Below are positions 1 through 10,457 of a stretch of 64,000 nucleotides of DNA, piece by piece. A program made the translations under genes and the position numbers. The number at the start of each line of letters is the position of its first letter. Position 1 is the first letter of the stretch. The notes beneath the pieces were generated by a model. It was given only the letters and a program-made list of their open reading frames with translations, made no database searches and was not told the origin of the DNA. The stretch comes from Sarcomyxa edulis (Eukaryota > Basidiomycota > Agaricomycetes > Agaricales > Mycenaceae). The stretch spans positions 1-64,000 of the forward strand of contig QUOL01000031.1 in the NCBI GenBank assembly GCA_009761415.1, given 5' to 3'.

Positions 1-198
1 TTGTCCGGTAAGAATTCTGACACTTTAGCGGTGCGGCAACGAGCTGATCGGAGAGGTACAGTCCAGCCACTCGCAAGCTTGGCAACACACGGGGCATTTC
101 GCCTGCTTTTGGAGACGTTATCCGAAGAGGAGAGGAACGGTTTGATTGGCGGGGCGGCGATTATCGAACAGGGACTAAACAATTTGTCGGGGGCATGA
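1..198 (+). CDS. 3' end of an unidentified small protein (partial)
   Basis: The frame is open from the window edge to a stop at 196-198. The C-terminal residues (LLETLSEEERNGLIGGAAII) look like a real helical protein end rather than random translation. It precedes the array of small plus-strand genes and may be another member, but too little is present to assign it. Confidence 0.25.
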   Translation: MSGKNSDTLAVRQRADRRGTVQPLASLATHGAFRLLLETLSEEERNGLIGGAAIIEQGLNNLSGA

Positions 199-240
199 GG
201 CGGCAAGAAGAGGGAAGGGTTCGGAGAGGTGATCGAGGGC

Positions 241-982
241 ATGCAGTCATCATGTACATATAAACGACGAGTCCTTTTCGTGTTGAAAATCGAAATGCCT
301 GCCCGCAGTATGCAAATGGCTCGCGAGAGACTCTGCGACTACTTCATGACGCTGAACGTCCCGTCCTTCATTCGACCCGTCTTCTATCCGCCGAGGGCTT
401 CGATGGATTCTTCCAAACGCCTTCGTATGATGTTCGGTGTCATCCAGGCGACGCTTCCCCATAGGGTGACAGCATTTCCCGATGACACCGATAGCGTTAT
501 CGGGCAGTATACGCTGTCGAGGCGGCTTATGCGGTTTTTTCGTCGAGAACGTTGTACGGGCTTCCACCGTTTTTCAGCGGGGCAACGCAGAGATACTAAA
601 AAATCCTTCTGCGCAGGAACTCATCGTTGCATACCGTCAGCGGGCCAGGACCGATGCCAACGCCGCCGAATTTAAAATTCCTTCAGAGGTATCCCGTATG
701 ATGGAGTTCAGTCTTATCGTTTATGACAAGGTCGGATTTCACGGGGACTGGGCCCTCAGCAGCGTCGGTCAGAGGAGGGAAATGCTTCAGTCACTAAAAG
801 ATGAGGCCGACGTTAACGCTTCATTGACTGGCGGGGCAAAGGAGTATCCCGAATTTGAGGACCTGGTGTTTCTGGTAAGCAGGCGCCGTCGGTCTCGTTC
901 TTTGGGCCCTCAGAGGGATACTAATAGTCGGAAATTCGCATTTCAGAACGCACGCGTAGCGGGGAAGCTTTCCTGGATGTGA
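241..982 (+). CDS. Array gene A: small protein of an unnamed family (IPSE motif)
   Basis: Function not recognised. The N-terminal exon starts at one of several in-frame ATGs (241, 295 or about 309). The second exon begins near 589 (RGNAEILKNPSAQELI...), and the last intron (868-938 region) joins in phase 0 to the final residues NARVAGKLSWM and a stop at 980-982. The exact first intron is unresolved: a good donor near 506 is out of phase, so a weaker donor may be used. The middle segment has IPSEVSRMMEF followed by GFHGDWA, which aligns by eye with the corresponding segments of the next three plus-strand genes. It is antisense to the neighbouring gag and pol. No signal peptide, membrane span or catalytic motif is visible. 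Confidence 0.45.
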
Positions 983-1936
983 CCGAGGGGTTTTTGTCGT
1001 CGTTGGTACTTTAATGGGTAAACACTCCTTTCGCGTGCCGTGTTCAGAGATCTTGTAGTTTATGGAATGCACTGTCAGTCCGGAGGGCAACAACGATTTC
1101 GGGCAGCCTCCCAACCTCCTTTATAAAGGGTACCGATGTCCGATGATTCCACCCGCTGTGCGCAGAACATTTGAATCGCGGACAGTTCGTAACTCCGTCA
1201 GCGGCTCTTGATGAGAGGAAAGTTCAGAGGGAGGCGAGTGAGATGAGAACGGAGAGAGGTTATTAATGCTTTCAGAGCTTTTCTCCTTTACAATTTCGCT
1301 ATATCGCTCAGTGGCCTGGTCATCATTTCGTTCTTCCGTAGCCTCGCCGATATGCGATGTCAGGATGATCTTCTCGTCCCGTTCAATAACTCGGCCGGCG
1401 CAAGATGCTGTTCTCTTCTTCAAGATGATGCAGTTGCATTTCTACAGCGCTCAAAGCCGACAGCGTCAAGCGCCAGTGGCTTCATGAAGTCATGGCCGTT
1501 TAGATCGAGGTGGCTTGCGTCCTGATCGTCGTTGTTCTTACGGCGCAGTTGAGACTGTGCGGGTTAATACGTGTGCGGGTGATGTGACCGCGATCTTGCG
1601 AAATCTTTGCGAAGGAACGAGACACGGCGAAGTGTATCAGGTGAGGCAAGGACCTGCGACAATAGTCGAAAAGATGGTCCCAGGGTAGCGGCGCGACGTG
1701 GCGGCCAGCTCGTGTTCTTTTGCATGTGGCATTCGCAATCGTTCCGTGAGCATCTATACCGAAGAACATGCGTCTTACTGCTTCTGATAAGGCACGGTCC
1801 GGAAAATCCAACGGTTAACAGTGGCTGCACGGAAGTCCGTTCGGACACCTCTATCGGTCCGAGACGTCAGTCCTAAGTCCGATGAGGTATAAAGAACGCC
1901 AGCTGGCGCAGGATAGCCATCGTTATTCCAGCCAAA
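983..1936. other. Stretch without a convincing gene
   Basis: Only short overlapping open frames on both strands, with no matching splice sites or family motif. It may hold a decayed array member or intergenic DNA of the element. Confidence 0.3.
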
Positions 1937-2532
1937 ATGTCGCATGTCGTTAGTTCATCGTTTACTCAAGCTCTCCGAGACGAGTTTTTGTCGTACGCTC
2001 ATCCTCCTGAAGTTCTTGCCGGGGATTTCGCTCCTACCGAGGGCTTTACAAATTTCCTTCGGTTCCGCCTCCGCCCTATGATGGAGATCGTCGAGCGGGG
2101 GTACGCGGCTTATCTTATAACGAGTTCCCCGAGAGACACCGTTGAACCAATCATATGGAGCGAGACGAAAGGCTGGTTCCGCATCGTGTTGGATCATTTG
2201 GTAGGCGTCCGTGGTTCACTCGGTGAGCTTCGGAGTGTTAACCTTACGTCTTCTAGGATGCCATTCTACGGTTTAGGGATAGGGTGACGGCAATTGGCCG
2301 AGGAGACGAGGCCGTGGTTCCGTCAGAAGCGTTGCGCCTCGCAAGCATGGTGCAGCTATTCCTTATCCATCACGGAGTTGAGCTCGGGTACGATGAGGAT
2401 GTACTTGTGAAGAGGAAGGATTTAACGAAGGAGTTCCTTTGGTCTATCGTCCCTGTAATGCACCGAGAGGCAGCTGCCGTGGAATTTCCGGAGTTCGTGA
2501 TACGGTTGGCAGGGGAGGGTACGGGCAAGTAG
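1937..2532 (+). CDS. Array gene B: small protein of the IPSE-motif family
   Basis: Exons 1937-2200 and 2257-2532 give 179 residues. The 56-nt intron (GTAGGC...TTCTAG) joins in phase 0, so LDHL continues into DAILRFRDRV. The N-terminal half (about residues 1-88) has the segment FTNFLRFRLRPMMEI. The C-terminal half has VPSEALRLASM, then GVELGYDED, matching gene A (IPSEVSRMMEF, GFHGDWA) and gene D (TVAMLEF, GFEGDYVA). The function is unknown: no signal peptide, membrane segment or known catalytic motif is visible. The short ORF-intron-ORF design is shared with its neighbours, which argues for tandem duplication followed by strong divergence. Confidence 0.6.
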
Positions 2533-2652
2533 AAGGGGTGTCCGATAGCTGAATAGCGCGATATTTTTAGTATAAAAAAGGGTGAATCAATTCCTCCGTA
2601 CAGGTCACCGCAGAGCCCATGAAAATTATGGAACCCCTACACCAAGTCCCTT

Positions 2653-3143
2653 TTGAACACTCTTGCCCAAGAGGCAGCAACGTTCGATATCCTTGATCGT
2701 GACGGAATGATTCACTATCTCAGGTGCCTCCTGCGCCCCGCTGTCGGCCTCGTTGCCGATTTTATATTCCGTGAACTCGGGCCCGATGGCTACTTCGTAG
2801 CTTTAACTGGTCGCGAGAGGGTTCCCTACTACTGCAATGCGCAAATCGTGTTGCTCCTCGCGGTACGTTGGTCTAAGCTCGACCCTTAGCGATCTCATTG
2901 TTTAACGGGTTTTCACTTGATCGGTAACAGGTCCATTTCCACAGCCAGTGGCAGGAGCTGAACAAGCAGGACAGGCGTTTATACATGATTCCGTCCGAGA
3001 TGAATAGAACGATTAGCCATTTGCGCTTGATTTGTCGGGCTGTCCGAATTCAGCCAGCAAGCCCCATTCATTGGGAGGTCGAAGCCGTCCGAGCTCTTAC
3101 CGAGCTTAGCATACGCGCCCTGGCGGCTTACGCGTCGGCTTGA
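2653..3143 (+). CDS. Array gene C: small protein of the IPSE-motif family, 5' end uncertain
   Basis: Coding exons end at 2862 and resume at 2931, with a 68-nt intron in phase 0 and a stop at 3141-3143. The open frame reaches 2653 but the first in-frame ATG is at the residues MIHYLRCLLR, so the true start may be that ATG or lie in a further 5' exon. After the intron, IPSEMNRTISHLRLI resembles IPSEVSRMMEFSLIV of gene A. The upstream segment MIHYLRCLLRPAVGL resembles FTNFLRFRLRPMMEI of gene B. Function unknown. Confidence 0.5.
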
Positions 3144-3438
3144 GATGCCTTCGATGGCCGGAGTACGAGAAGCCCGGGGATGCCGCGTTGGAAAGCGCGA
3201 TGACCAGATCGATCCGTCTCGATCTCCTCGAAAGGGTCGTACCTAAGCGCGTTGTCGTAGTCGAGGGGGAGTCCGAAGGTGCAGGATATAGCGACGCGGA
3301 GGACTGGCCAGGGTCGGAGGAGGAAACGACGGAGTAAAGTAACGCTCCCAGAATCATATGCCACTTATTGTAGTCTGCATATATAAACCTCCCCGAATCG
3401 TTTGCTCTGATCCTTAAGTCAGTAAAGTTCCATCAACG

Positions 3439-4279
3439 ATGTCCTTTATTCTCCGTTTGTCTGCAAATCGCTTTCCCGAAAATCCCCAGGATCCCGACCT
3501 CGAGAATGAGAGGTCTCCGACCACCATCTGGTCTCGGTCAATTCGTAGCCTCCTAGGCATCGTTCATCTCTCCGTTAATGGGAGGTGTCCGACGGACGTT
3601 CCTCTCGAGGAAAGGCTCTGGGTCAGGACCCTCCTCACCCGGATCGTCAATTACGTAGTAAGCGGCTCGCTTGTTTTTCCTTCATCGTTCCTCTTTCAAC
3701 ATCGTCCGTCCAGCATCAAGCTATGAAACTCCGAGCCTCCGAGGCCATTAAATCAGGCTCTTGGGATACCATTCCAATTCCCGCTCAAGCCACCACTACC
3801 GTCGCCATGCTCGAGTTCTTTCTGAAGAACTTTGGTTTCGAGGGGGACTACGTTGCGGTCAACGTTAGGAACGTTGGGTATCTTTTGTCGTCGGTGAAGA
3901 GCGAGATGGTTGCCCAGGCACGTTTTACATATTTCTTGGTTCTCATTCTTCGTTGATTTATTTCTTTTCGTCTTTTTCTAGGTCGGATACGTCGGAACTG
4001 CCCTGGATTTCGATGGATTTGAGTCGTCCGATGCGTACAACGTGTACGGCGTGCTCCCCGAAATGAAGCAGCAGCAAGTTAACGACCTGCTCAAATTGCG
4101 GGCGGCTTTCGTTCCCAATCCTGTTCTTCCTGCTCCTCAATATCCTCTTGTCCCCTTCGTCGCGAGGTTTCCCGTAAAAGAGGGCTTTGAAGAGGTCCGT
4201 CTTCATGGAGACGTTCCCGATCCTCGTCTCGGAGGCCTCCACCAAGTTCATTTCGGCCCTGGAGCTTTCGGACAGGTAG
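3439..4279 (+). CDS. Array gene D: small protein of the IPSE-motif family, with a GC-AG intron
   Basis: The model join(3439..3654, 3714..3917, 3982..4110, 4193..4279) gives 211 residues and all junctions are in phase 0. The second intron has donor CAG|GCACGT and acceptor CTAG. No GT donor keeps the frame, so a GC-AG intron is the simplest reading. The segment TVAMLEF...GFEGDYVA aligns with genes A and B. The tail (FMETFPILVSEASTKF) recalls the C-terminal helix of gene B. An alternative without the last intron reads on to 4374, but its sequence is arginine/glycine-rich and less protein-like. Function unknown. Confidence 0.55.
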
Positions 4280-5059
4280 ATCCTCGGAACGGTGCGACGC
4301 GTGTGAGAGGTCGCGGAGGGGCAAGGGCTAATCGTCGAGGAGCTGGAGCGGTACCTGATACTACCATTCTGTAGACCGTCCGATGAGTTTCCGATTCCTT
4401 GTCTCTTGTAAAATAAATGCCTGATAACAGGCGCATAATTCGTTCATAATTTTGCATAGTGTGAGACCCAGCGTCTCGGTCTCCTCGTAAATCTGTAAAA
4501 CGTCGTGAGTTGCATACTTTTATCATATCAGCGCATAATTGGGTTCGGTCTGCGTCAGTAGATCCGCTGGCCAGCCAGATCTACCGTCTCCGAACCCCGC
4601 ATAGTCGTTTTCTTCCAATTTCTTTCGATCGTTTGTCGTCCGTGGTCTTTTTCGCAGTATTTCGTCACTGTGTACAGGAGAGCCGTCGCTCTCTATCCGT
4701 TCCGTTACGAGGTTATAAGCCCCATGCGCCAACCATACTATTCTTTCTTGCTTGTCTCGTATTTCGGTTCTTCGTATTTCTTCCTTTCGTGTTCTTCCAA
4801 TTTAACGTTCGTATTTTGACTTCCAGGTTCTTATTGCTATTAGTGCGTAGCAGCATCCTTTTCCTCTTCTCCTCATAGATCGCCATCCTTCTTTTTGTGA
4901 GCGGTTGTTTACCAAAGACCTTATCGTTTCGGCAATCGATTCGGCTTCTTTTCCACGTGGCTGGAGATACCCGGGCTGAGATTCTTTTTAGGAGAGGTCT
5001 TTTATTCTCGAAACCTCTTTTATTGACGGTATCTTCTTCGTCCATCAGGGTTCTTAGAT
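4280..5059. other. Spacer between array genes D and E
   Basis: Very T-rich on the plus strand from about 4590 to 4870. Open frames there are of low complexity. No repeat, RNA gene or supported coding exon was recognised. Confidence 0.3.
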
Positions 5060-6546
5060 ATGTCGTCCACCACTGGTGCTTTTTCAGGAAAGTTTAATAG
5101 GTCGATCACGGGTTCGCGATATTCCTTCATCGTCCATAGTTGGTTTGATAACAAGTTTTTTGTTCAGATATTCTGGATGGCACCGTCGCACAGCCTCTCT
5201 TGTCCGCCCTTTCTGGTGATACTGATTTGCGAACCCTCTCCGCTGCTCAGCGAAGCGCCCTTATATCGACTAGACGAATTCCCGGTTCGCTTTTCGGTGT
5301 TTACAGGCAATTAATGCCTGATCGTATCACGAAGTCGTCGAAAGAATTGAGGTCCATGATGTTCACCCTTTTATCGATCGGTTATCCTAGGGCTCCGCCA
5401 GCCTATTTCCACAATTTTCCGGAATTGAATTCGTCCGTTATAAAGTTCATTAATAACTTTCCCTACGTTCCCGACTTTCTTCTCGAGGCCATTTCGTATA
5501 ATCTTCCGCGCACCGTGGCCGTTGCTAATTTCGATCCTGAGTTTTCGAGCGACGAGTTGGCCGATTCTTGTAAGTACTCTTCTCGCGCCCGTAAGCCGGT
5601 CATTTAAAGTTGCCCGCGTCCGAATGGTCGTAGCTGCTAGCGATGTCGAGCCCCAAAGTGACTCTCCGGGGAGGGAACGGACCAGCCAACCTACCCGTCG
5701 GTCGAGAAAAGTTACCGGCTTCCCCGTACCCAAAATCACCGTCCTCCCAGCAGTTGAAGCCTATCGAACACTTTCTTCAGCGAAACAGGATAGAGCATCC
5801 AGAAAGAACCGCCTCTTTTTTATCCGAGCCAGAGTCAGTCTTTCCCCGTATCTCATCCTATGTTTTTCAAGTCATTGACCCCATCTTTTACCCTCTTCAA
5901 GGACTACCGATGTTCCGAATGTATTCGCAATGACGTTTCTTGCCCCGGTTTCAGGTCTCAAGCATGCGACTTCTGTGAAGGGAAGCAGTCCGCATGCAAT
6001 CTCGTAGGTGGAGAGGATAACCTCAGTGAGCCTTCTCCCTGTAGTGACGGACACAACTGCAACCATAGAAATTCTTTCCCCTTTGTAGGCGAATTAATGG
6101 CTCGCGCTACCGGCTGCATCAAGGTCCTAAAAAGGCCCGAAGTCGTTTCCAGCGAGGCGTCCGGTGAGATTAAGACATCGGCGAACCCGACTGCTAGTTC
6201 GTCAGCCCTTCCCCTCCTTCGTAACGTGGCTTCTGGCTCCCTTTCGCGTATCGACCCCAGACGTCCAGTCATTCGCCTGTCTCCGGAGCACCATCCTCGG
6301 CCACGATCTGATTCCAGTATCGCACGCAGCGAGAAAATGGATGCCATCGTTCGCAATTCTAGGTCCCGTCTTCTCGACGGTGCCAGTGATTCGTCCGCTT
6401 TTGGCGTGCTAAGCCCCGTTGTCGTTGATCATATGACCCCGATTATTGATCAAGTAATGAAGGAAATTGGTTTGGCGTATCGCGTCTTGATCGAGGATGC
6501 TATCGATGAGGCGGACGAGGAGGAGATTGCTATGGCGTTCTTGTAG
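5060..6546 (+). CDS. Array gene E: protein with a Zn2Cys6-like cysteine cluster
   Basis: The model join(5060..5075, 5168..5569, 5641..5837, 5902..6546) closes in frame and gives 419 residues. From residue 206 the cysteines are spaced C-x2-C-x6-C-x7-C-x2-C-x6-C (YRCSECIRNDVSC then ACDFCEGKQSAC). This is the spacing of fungal Zn(II)2Cys6 binuclear clusters, which usually bind DNA. Unlike typical transcription factors the cluster lies mid-protein, and the lysine/arginine run between Cys2 and Cys3 is weak, so DNA binding is not assured. The C-terminus is acidic (DEADEEEI). It ends 192 bp from the pol stop and converges with pol. No close match to genes A-D is visible. It may be a regulator or a cargo gene of the element. 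Confidence 0.55.
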
Positions 6547-6615
6547 CACAAGTCCACCTTCTCGTATTTTCTTGTTTGTTTTTGATAACCCGTCGCAGAT
6601 TTCCGACTTTGTACG

Positions 6616-6633
6616 CTCCCCCCCCTTTTCTCG
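6616..6633 (-). other. Polypurine tract candidate just after pol
   Basis: On the minus strand this is an uninterrupted purine run (GAGAAAA followed by nine G), about 105 nt past the pol stop. Polypurine tracts prime plus-strand DNA synthesis in LTR elements. The usual adjacent LTR start (TG on the minus strand) is not present, so it may be an internal tract or coincidence. Confidence 0.3.
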
Positions 6634-6738
6634 GTGGACACCACCTTTAATGTAGAAATATGAATCGATTTCTTGTTAAATAAGCCAGATGAATATAAGG
6701 TGAAATTTTAAGAAGTCTTTATCGTTGCCTCGCCGGCC

Positions 6739-9700
6739 CTACGTCCTCTTTTGCCCCGTTTGTTCTGGCGTTAACGTCGTCCCTTCGTGTTCCGGTTTCC
6801 TGGGGAACTGCCAAAGTCTCGTCCTGTATGTTCCTGGTAGCGAGTCGTCCCCTGGCTCCACCAAGCTGTATTCGTCTGGTGTATCGTCGTCCGCCATCTC
6901 GTTCAGCTGTTTCGTAGTTTTACCTACTAAAGTTGTGACTTGGATAGTGATTTCGTTCCTCCTGAAGTATGGTACCAGTCGGTGCGCCGCAAATCGATGT
7001 TCCGCGATCGCACCATTGACTTCGGAGAGTATATAACTTCCCGATTTCGTTTGCCGGACAACAACCATCGGACCTATATATCGGGGCTTCATCTTGTTAT
7101 TCAGTTCCTTCTCGATCCTTGTGTTTCTGATGAGTACGAGCCTCCCCGGGGCGAACTTGAAATCGTAAATCTGTCCTTCATACTTCTTCAGGAATTGCTC
7201 TGCCGACTCGAGCCTAGCCTTGTACTTGTCTCTCTGTATTTTCGATAGCTCCTTTTCCCGTCTTTGAAGCTTCATCGCTCTTCGCGTTATGAGTTCTCCG
7301 AAGTCCATTTCTTCGTCGATAAACGGGTGCATGTATGTTGACTGTTCCAAATCAAACGGATGTATCGCCTGGACACCGTGCGCTATGTAATATGGCGAAT
7401 ACCCCGTGGATTTCTGAATTGTAATCCGCTCGGCCCAAAATATGGCATGCGCTGCTTTCGGCCAAATTGATTGATTCCCATCGCACGACTTAATGAGCGA
7501 TTCTCGGACATCGTAGTGCTTTCGCTCGATGACCCCCTGCGCTTGCGAATTATAACCCGAAATTCGTATATGATTGATTCCATATTGCTTTTTGAGGTGA
7601 TCGACCGCTTTGACCCAAGGTTTCCCATTATCCGTGACGATTTCCATTATACTTCCCCATCTGCATAGGACATCTTCGAAGATGAAACTGGCCAGATTAA
7701 CAGCGCTTTCATTTTTCAGCATTCTCCACTCCGGATATGAGCTGAGCGAACATCGTCCATGAGCAATCACATGAAAGCCATCGACTGTAGGAAGGTGCAT
7801 TGTGTCCATGTAGATTTTCCCAAATAGCGGAAACGGAACCGCCACAGTCGGAGGAATGTGGATCTTCGAACTGTTTCTGAGTTGACATTGGTGACACGTC
7901 CTGACGAACCAGGACACATCTCTGCTCATGCTTGGCCACCAAAACCTATCCATCAGCCTGACCTTCGTTGTCCACGTTGCTTTATGCCCGAATTTATCAT
8001 GAAGTTCGGCCATTATTTGAATCCTCTTTTCCGGTGGGAGTACGACTTTGTGTTTCAGCTGCCTGTCCTTTCTCCATAATTGCCCATTTAGGACAAAGAA
8101 GTGAGCTGCTTTCTTCATAAACGCTTTGAATTGTTTATCGGACAATCCTTCGGGCCTGTTCGCCGTTTCAAGGTACTCCGTTATTCGTACGAGTTCTTCG
8201 TCTTGTTTGATGGCGAGAGTCGACTGAGGAATAACCACGTTCGGGACAACTTCGCCAATAAGGACTGCCGATACTTCTCTTCTTCGGCCAGGTAACGAGG
8301 CGAAATATGCCTTTGCTATGGCTTCGGGAAAATCGCGGTCATTTATCATTAATCGATGAGGCGGCACCGTATCCAATATTGACCGAGCTCTGTTTTCGTT
8401 CCAGTTTAGCATTTCGACCGAAAATCCGCATGCCCTATCGATCCATTCTTCGACGTCGTCTTCTTCTTCCGAGTCTTCCGGGGCCTTTCGTCGTCTAGAT
8501 AGACCGTCCGCCGGCCCCATCGCCGTTCCTGGAATGTGCTCTAGTTTGAACGTGAACAGCTGGATAGCTGCTATCCATCTATTGATAGCCGCATTAGGTT
8601 GTATATCCGGATTATTTAGCATCCCTTTGATATATTTCGCATCTGTTCGGACCGTCAAGTTTTTAACCCCGACTATGTATAACCTATAAGCCCTGAGGGC
8701 CCTGAATAAGCCATAGAGTTCGATTTTTGCCTGGGAGTATCCTTGCTCGCGTTCATTCCATGTAATAGAGCCAAATCTGGATGGATATTCGATCCCGTCT
8801 TGTCCGAGTTGCAGCAGGACACAGCCCATCGCCCTCCAAGACGAATCGACAACTAGATAGACCATCCTTTCCGAGTGGTAGTCTATTGCTCGGAGTGCCG
8901 GAGAGGTTATTAAGAGATGTTTGAGCGTTTCCATGGCTTTTATCTGTGGCAATCCGAAGACGAAATCGACATCCTTTCGTGTAAGCATGACCAGCGGCCG
9001 CGCATGTAGCGAAAAGTTCTTTATGAAGATTCTCATTAGTCCGAGCGTTCCTAGGAAGGCTCGGACATCTGTTAAATCTTCACAGGGCGGCCAATCTTTG
9101 ATTTTCTGGACCTTTGTTTCATCCGGGATCCTGCCATGCACGTTACAGCGGTGGCCAACAATGACGACCGATGGTACTGCCAGAAATGATTTCTTGGCAT
9201 TGAACGTTCCTCCTGCATGCCTTATTCGGTGAACGATTCGATTGACGTTCACCAGGTGTTCCCACACGAATCTCCTTATCCCTGGGTTGCCCGGTATTGT
9301 TTCGTATTCCCCAGTTTCCGATTGGTAGTACGTTGCTGGTCCCTTCACCGGACAATCGTCCACGAACGGTTGTGTGATGCTCGGAATCTCGTCTTGCAGG
9401 ATGAACGAAACATCTCCCTGTTGTATCTGGACCGAATTAGTGTATCCTTGTGGAAGCCTTGTTAACCTGAAAGTGCCCATCGGCGTTTGGAACGTCGTAA
9501 GATCCCTTGAGGGTATAGCGAGGATTCTGTGGTCGAATCCCACAAACAGATCGAACATTCCATATATTGTGGCCCCACCGAAGGACTCCGCATAGACTTC
9601 GACGATTGGCGGGCAGCCCGCGTCCTTTATCGTTACAGCATTAAGAGGCTGTAAATCATGCACAATCCTTAACGATACCCCATCCTTCTTTGGCACGCAG

Positions 9701-10413
9701 AACCACCTCGACCTGTACGATGAATTCGATGGTTCATATACTCCTGCCGCTATCTTGTCTTTGACTGCCTGTACCACCTTATCTCGTATTCCCGGTGGTA
9801 TCGGAATGTTTTTATAGCTCCAAGGGGTGTGTTCAAGAACTGGGAGCTTAATCGGTTCGAAGTAGTCCGATCTGAAGTGGCCCTTTTCCATCTCGTTCCA
9901 GGCGAACGCCATTTCGTGCGTTTTGATTATATGATGGACTAGTTTTTCTTCCTCAGGCCATAAAAAGCCGTCCGGGTTGATATTCTGTTCCATCATCCTT
10001 TCCATCGTATATCTCGTGCCTGGTTCGAATCGCGGTGGATGCGTTGGTAGCTCAGGCAGCGTTTCCAGCGGGTCCGACGGGAACTTTCGTACTATCCTGT
10101 ATTCCTCTGGTAGCGTAGCAGCGACCGGTTGGGTCCTTTTATCTACCGGTTTGTACTTCTTCCCCTTCTTTCTCTTCTGCGGTATTTTGTTGTCCGAAAG
10201 CGTCAGGCATTGCGTATTTTCATTTAGTATACAATTTTCACATGAGGGCTGGTTGAGGGTTTGCTCCGCTCCCTCCGTTTCCATGTTTTCGTAGCGTGTT
10301 CCGGTAAATATGTTACTTGCTGGGTGGCCCAGTCTGGAAGGGGAAAATCGTGTCGTCGAGTTCGTTGTTACATTATGATCGTTAATTTCAGCAGTCTGGG
10401 TATCGTCGGTCAC
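6739..10413 (-). CDS. pol: Gypsy Pol polyprotein: reverse transcriptase, RNase H, integrase
   Basis: Intact frame of 1,224 codons. Visible in order: a leader region; reverse transcriptase with DLFVGFDHR and the catalytic box FVDD (in place of the common YVDD); RNase H (VVDSSW, KIELYG, TDAKY); integrase zinc domain (HDKFGH ... CHQC); and integrase core with Asp (MDTMHL), Asp (VTDNG) and Glu (GVIERKH). Near the end, MKPRYIGPMVVV is the GPY/F-type motif. No chromodomain follows, so this is not a chromovirus of the kind next door. The frame has no ATG near its start: the listed first codon is GTG. It stays open upstream into the gag end in the -1 frame, so Pol is best read as a Gag-Pol frameshift product starting after 10488. 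The 5' end given is therefore only nominal. Confidence 0.92.
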   Translation of the reverse strand: MTDDTQTAEINDHNVTTNSTTRFSPSRLGHPASNIFTGTRYENMETEGAEQTLNQPSCENCILNENTQCLTLSDNKIPQKRKKGKKYKPVDKRTQPVAATLPEEYRIVRKFPSDPLETLPELPTHPPRFEPGTRYTMERMMEQNINPDGFLWPEEEKLVHHIIKTHEMAFAWNEMEKGHFRSDYFEPIKLPVLEHTPWSYKNIPIPPGIRDKVVQAVKDKIAAGVYEPSNSSYRSRWFCVPKKDGVSLRIVHDLQPLNAVTIKDAGCPPIVEVYAESFGGATIYGMFDLFVGFDHRILAIPSRDLTTFQTPMGTFRLTRLPQGYTNSVQIQQGDVSFILQDEIPSITQPFVDDCPVKGPATYYQSETGEYETIPGNPGIRRFVWEHLVNVNRIVHRIRHAGGTFNAKKSFLAVPSVVIVGHRCNVHGRIPDETKVQKIKDWPPCEDLTDVRAFLGTLGLMRIFIKNFSLHARPLVMLTRKDVDFVFGLPQIKAMETLKHLLITSPALRAIDYHSERMVYLVVDSSWRAMGCVLLQLGQDGIEYPSRFGSITWNEREQGYSQAKIELYGLFRALRAYRLYIVGVKNLTVRTDAKYIKGMLNNPDIQPNAAINRWIAAIQLFTFKLEHIPGTAMGPADGLSRRRKAPEDSEEEDDVEEWIDRACGFSVEMLNWNENRARSILDTVPPHRLMINDRDFPEAIAKAYFASLPGRRREVSAVLIGEVVPNVVIPQSTLAIKQDEELVRITEYLETANRPEGLSDKQFKAFMKKAAHFFVLNGQLWRKDRQLKHKVVLPPEKRIQIMAELHDKFGHKATWTTKVRLMDRFWWPSMSRDVSWFVRTCHQCQLRNSSKIHIPPTVAVPFPLFGKIYMDTMHLPTVDGFHVIAHGRCSLSSYPEWRMLKNESAVNLASFIFEDVLCRWGSIMEIVTDNGKPWVKAVDHLKKQYGINHIRISGYNSQAQGVIERKHYDVRESLIKSCDGNQSIWPKAAHAIFWAERITIQKSTGYSPYYIAHGVQAIHPFDLEQSTYMHPFIDEEMDFGELITRRAMKLQRREKELSKIQRDKYKARLESAEQFLKKYEGQIYDFKFAPGRLVLIRNTRIEKELNNKMKPRYIGPMVVVRQTKSGSYILSEVNGAIAEHRFAAHRLVPYFRRNEITIQVTTLVGKTTKQLNEMADDDTPDEYSLVEPGDDSLPGTYRTRLWQFPRKPEHEGTTLTPEQTGQKRT

Positions 10414-10457
10414 CGTAAAATACTTGACCGATATGCTTTTTCGAAGGTTCGTCTCGA

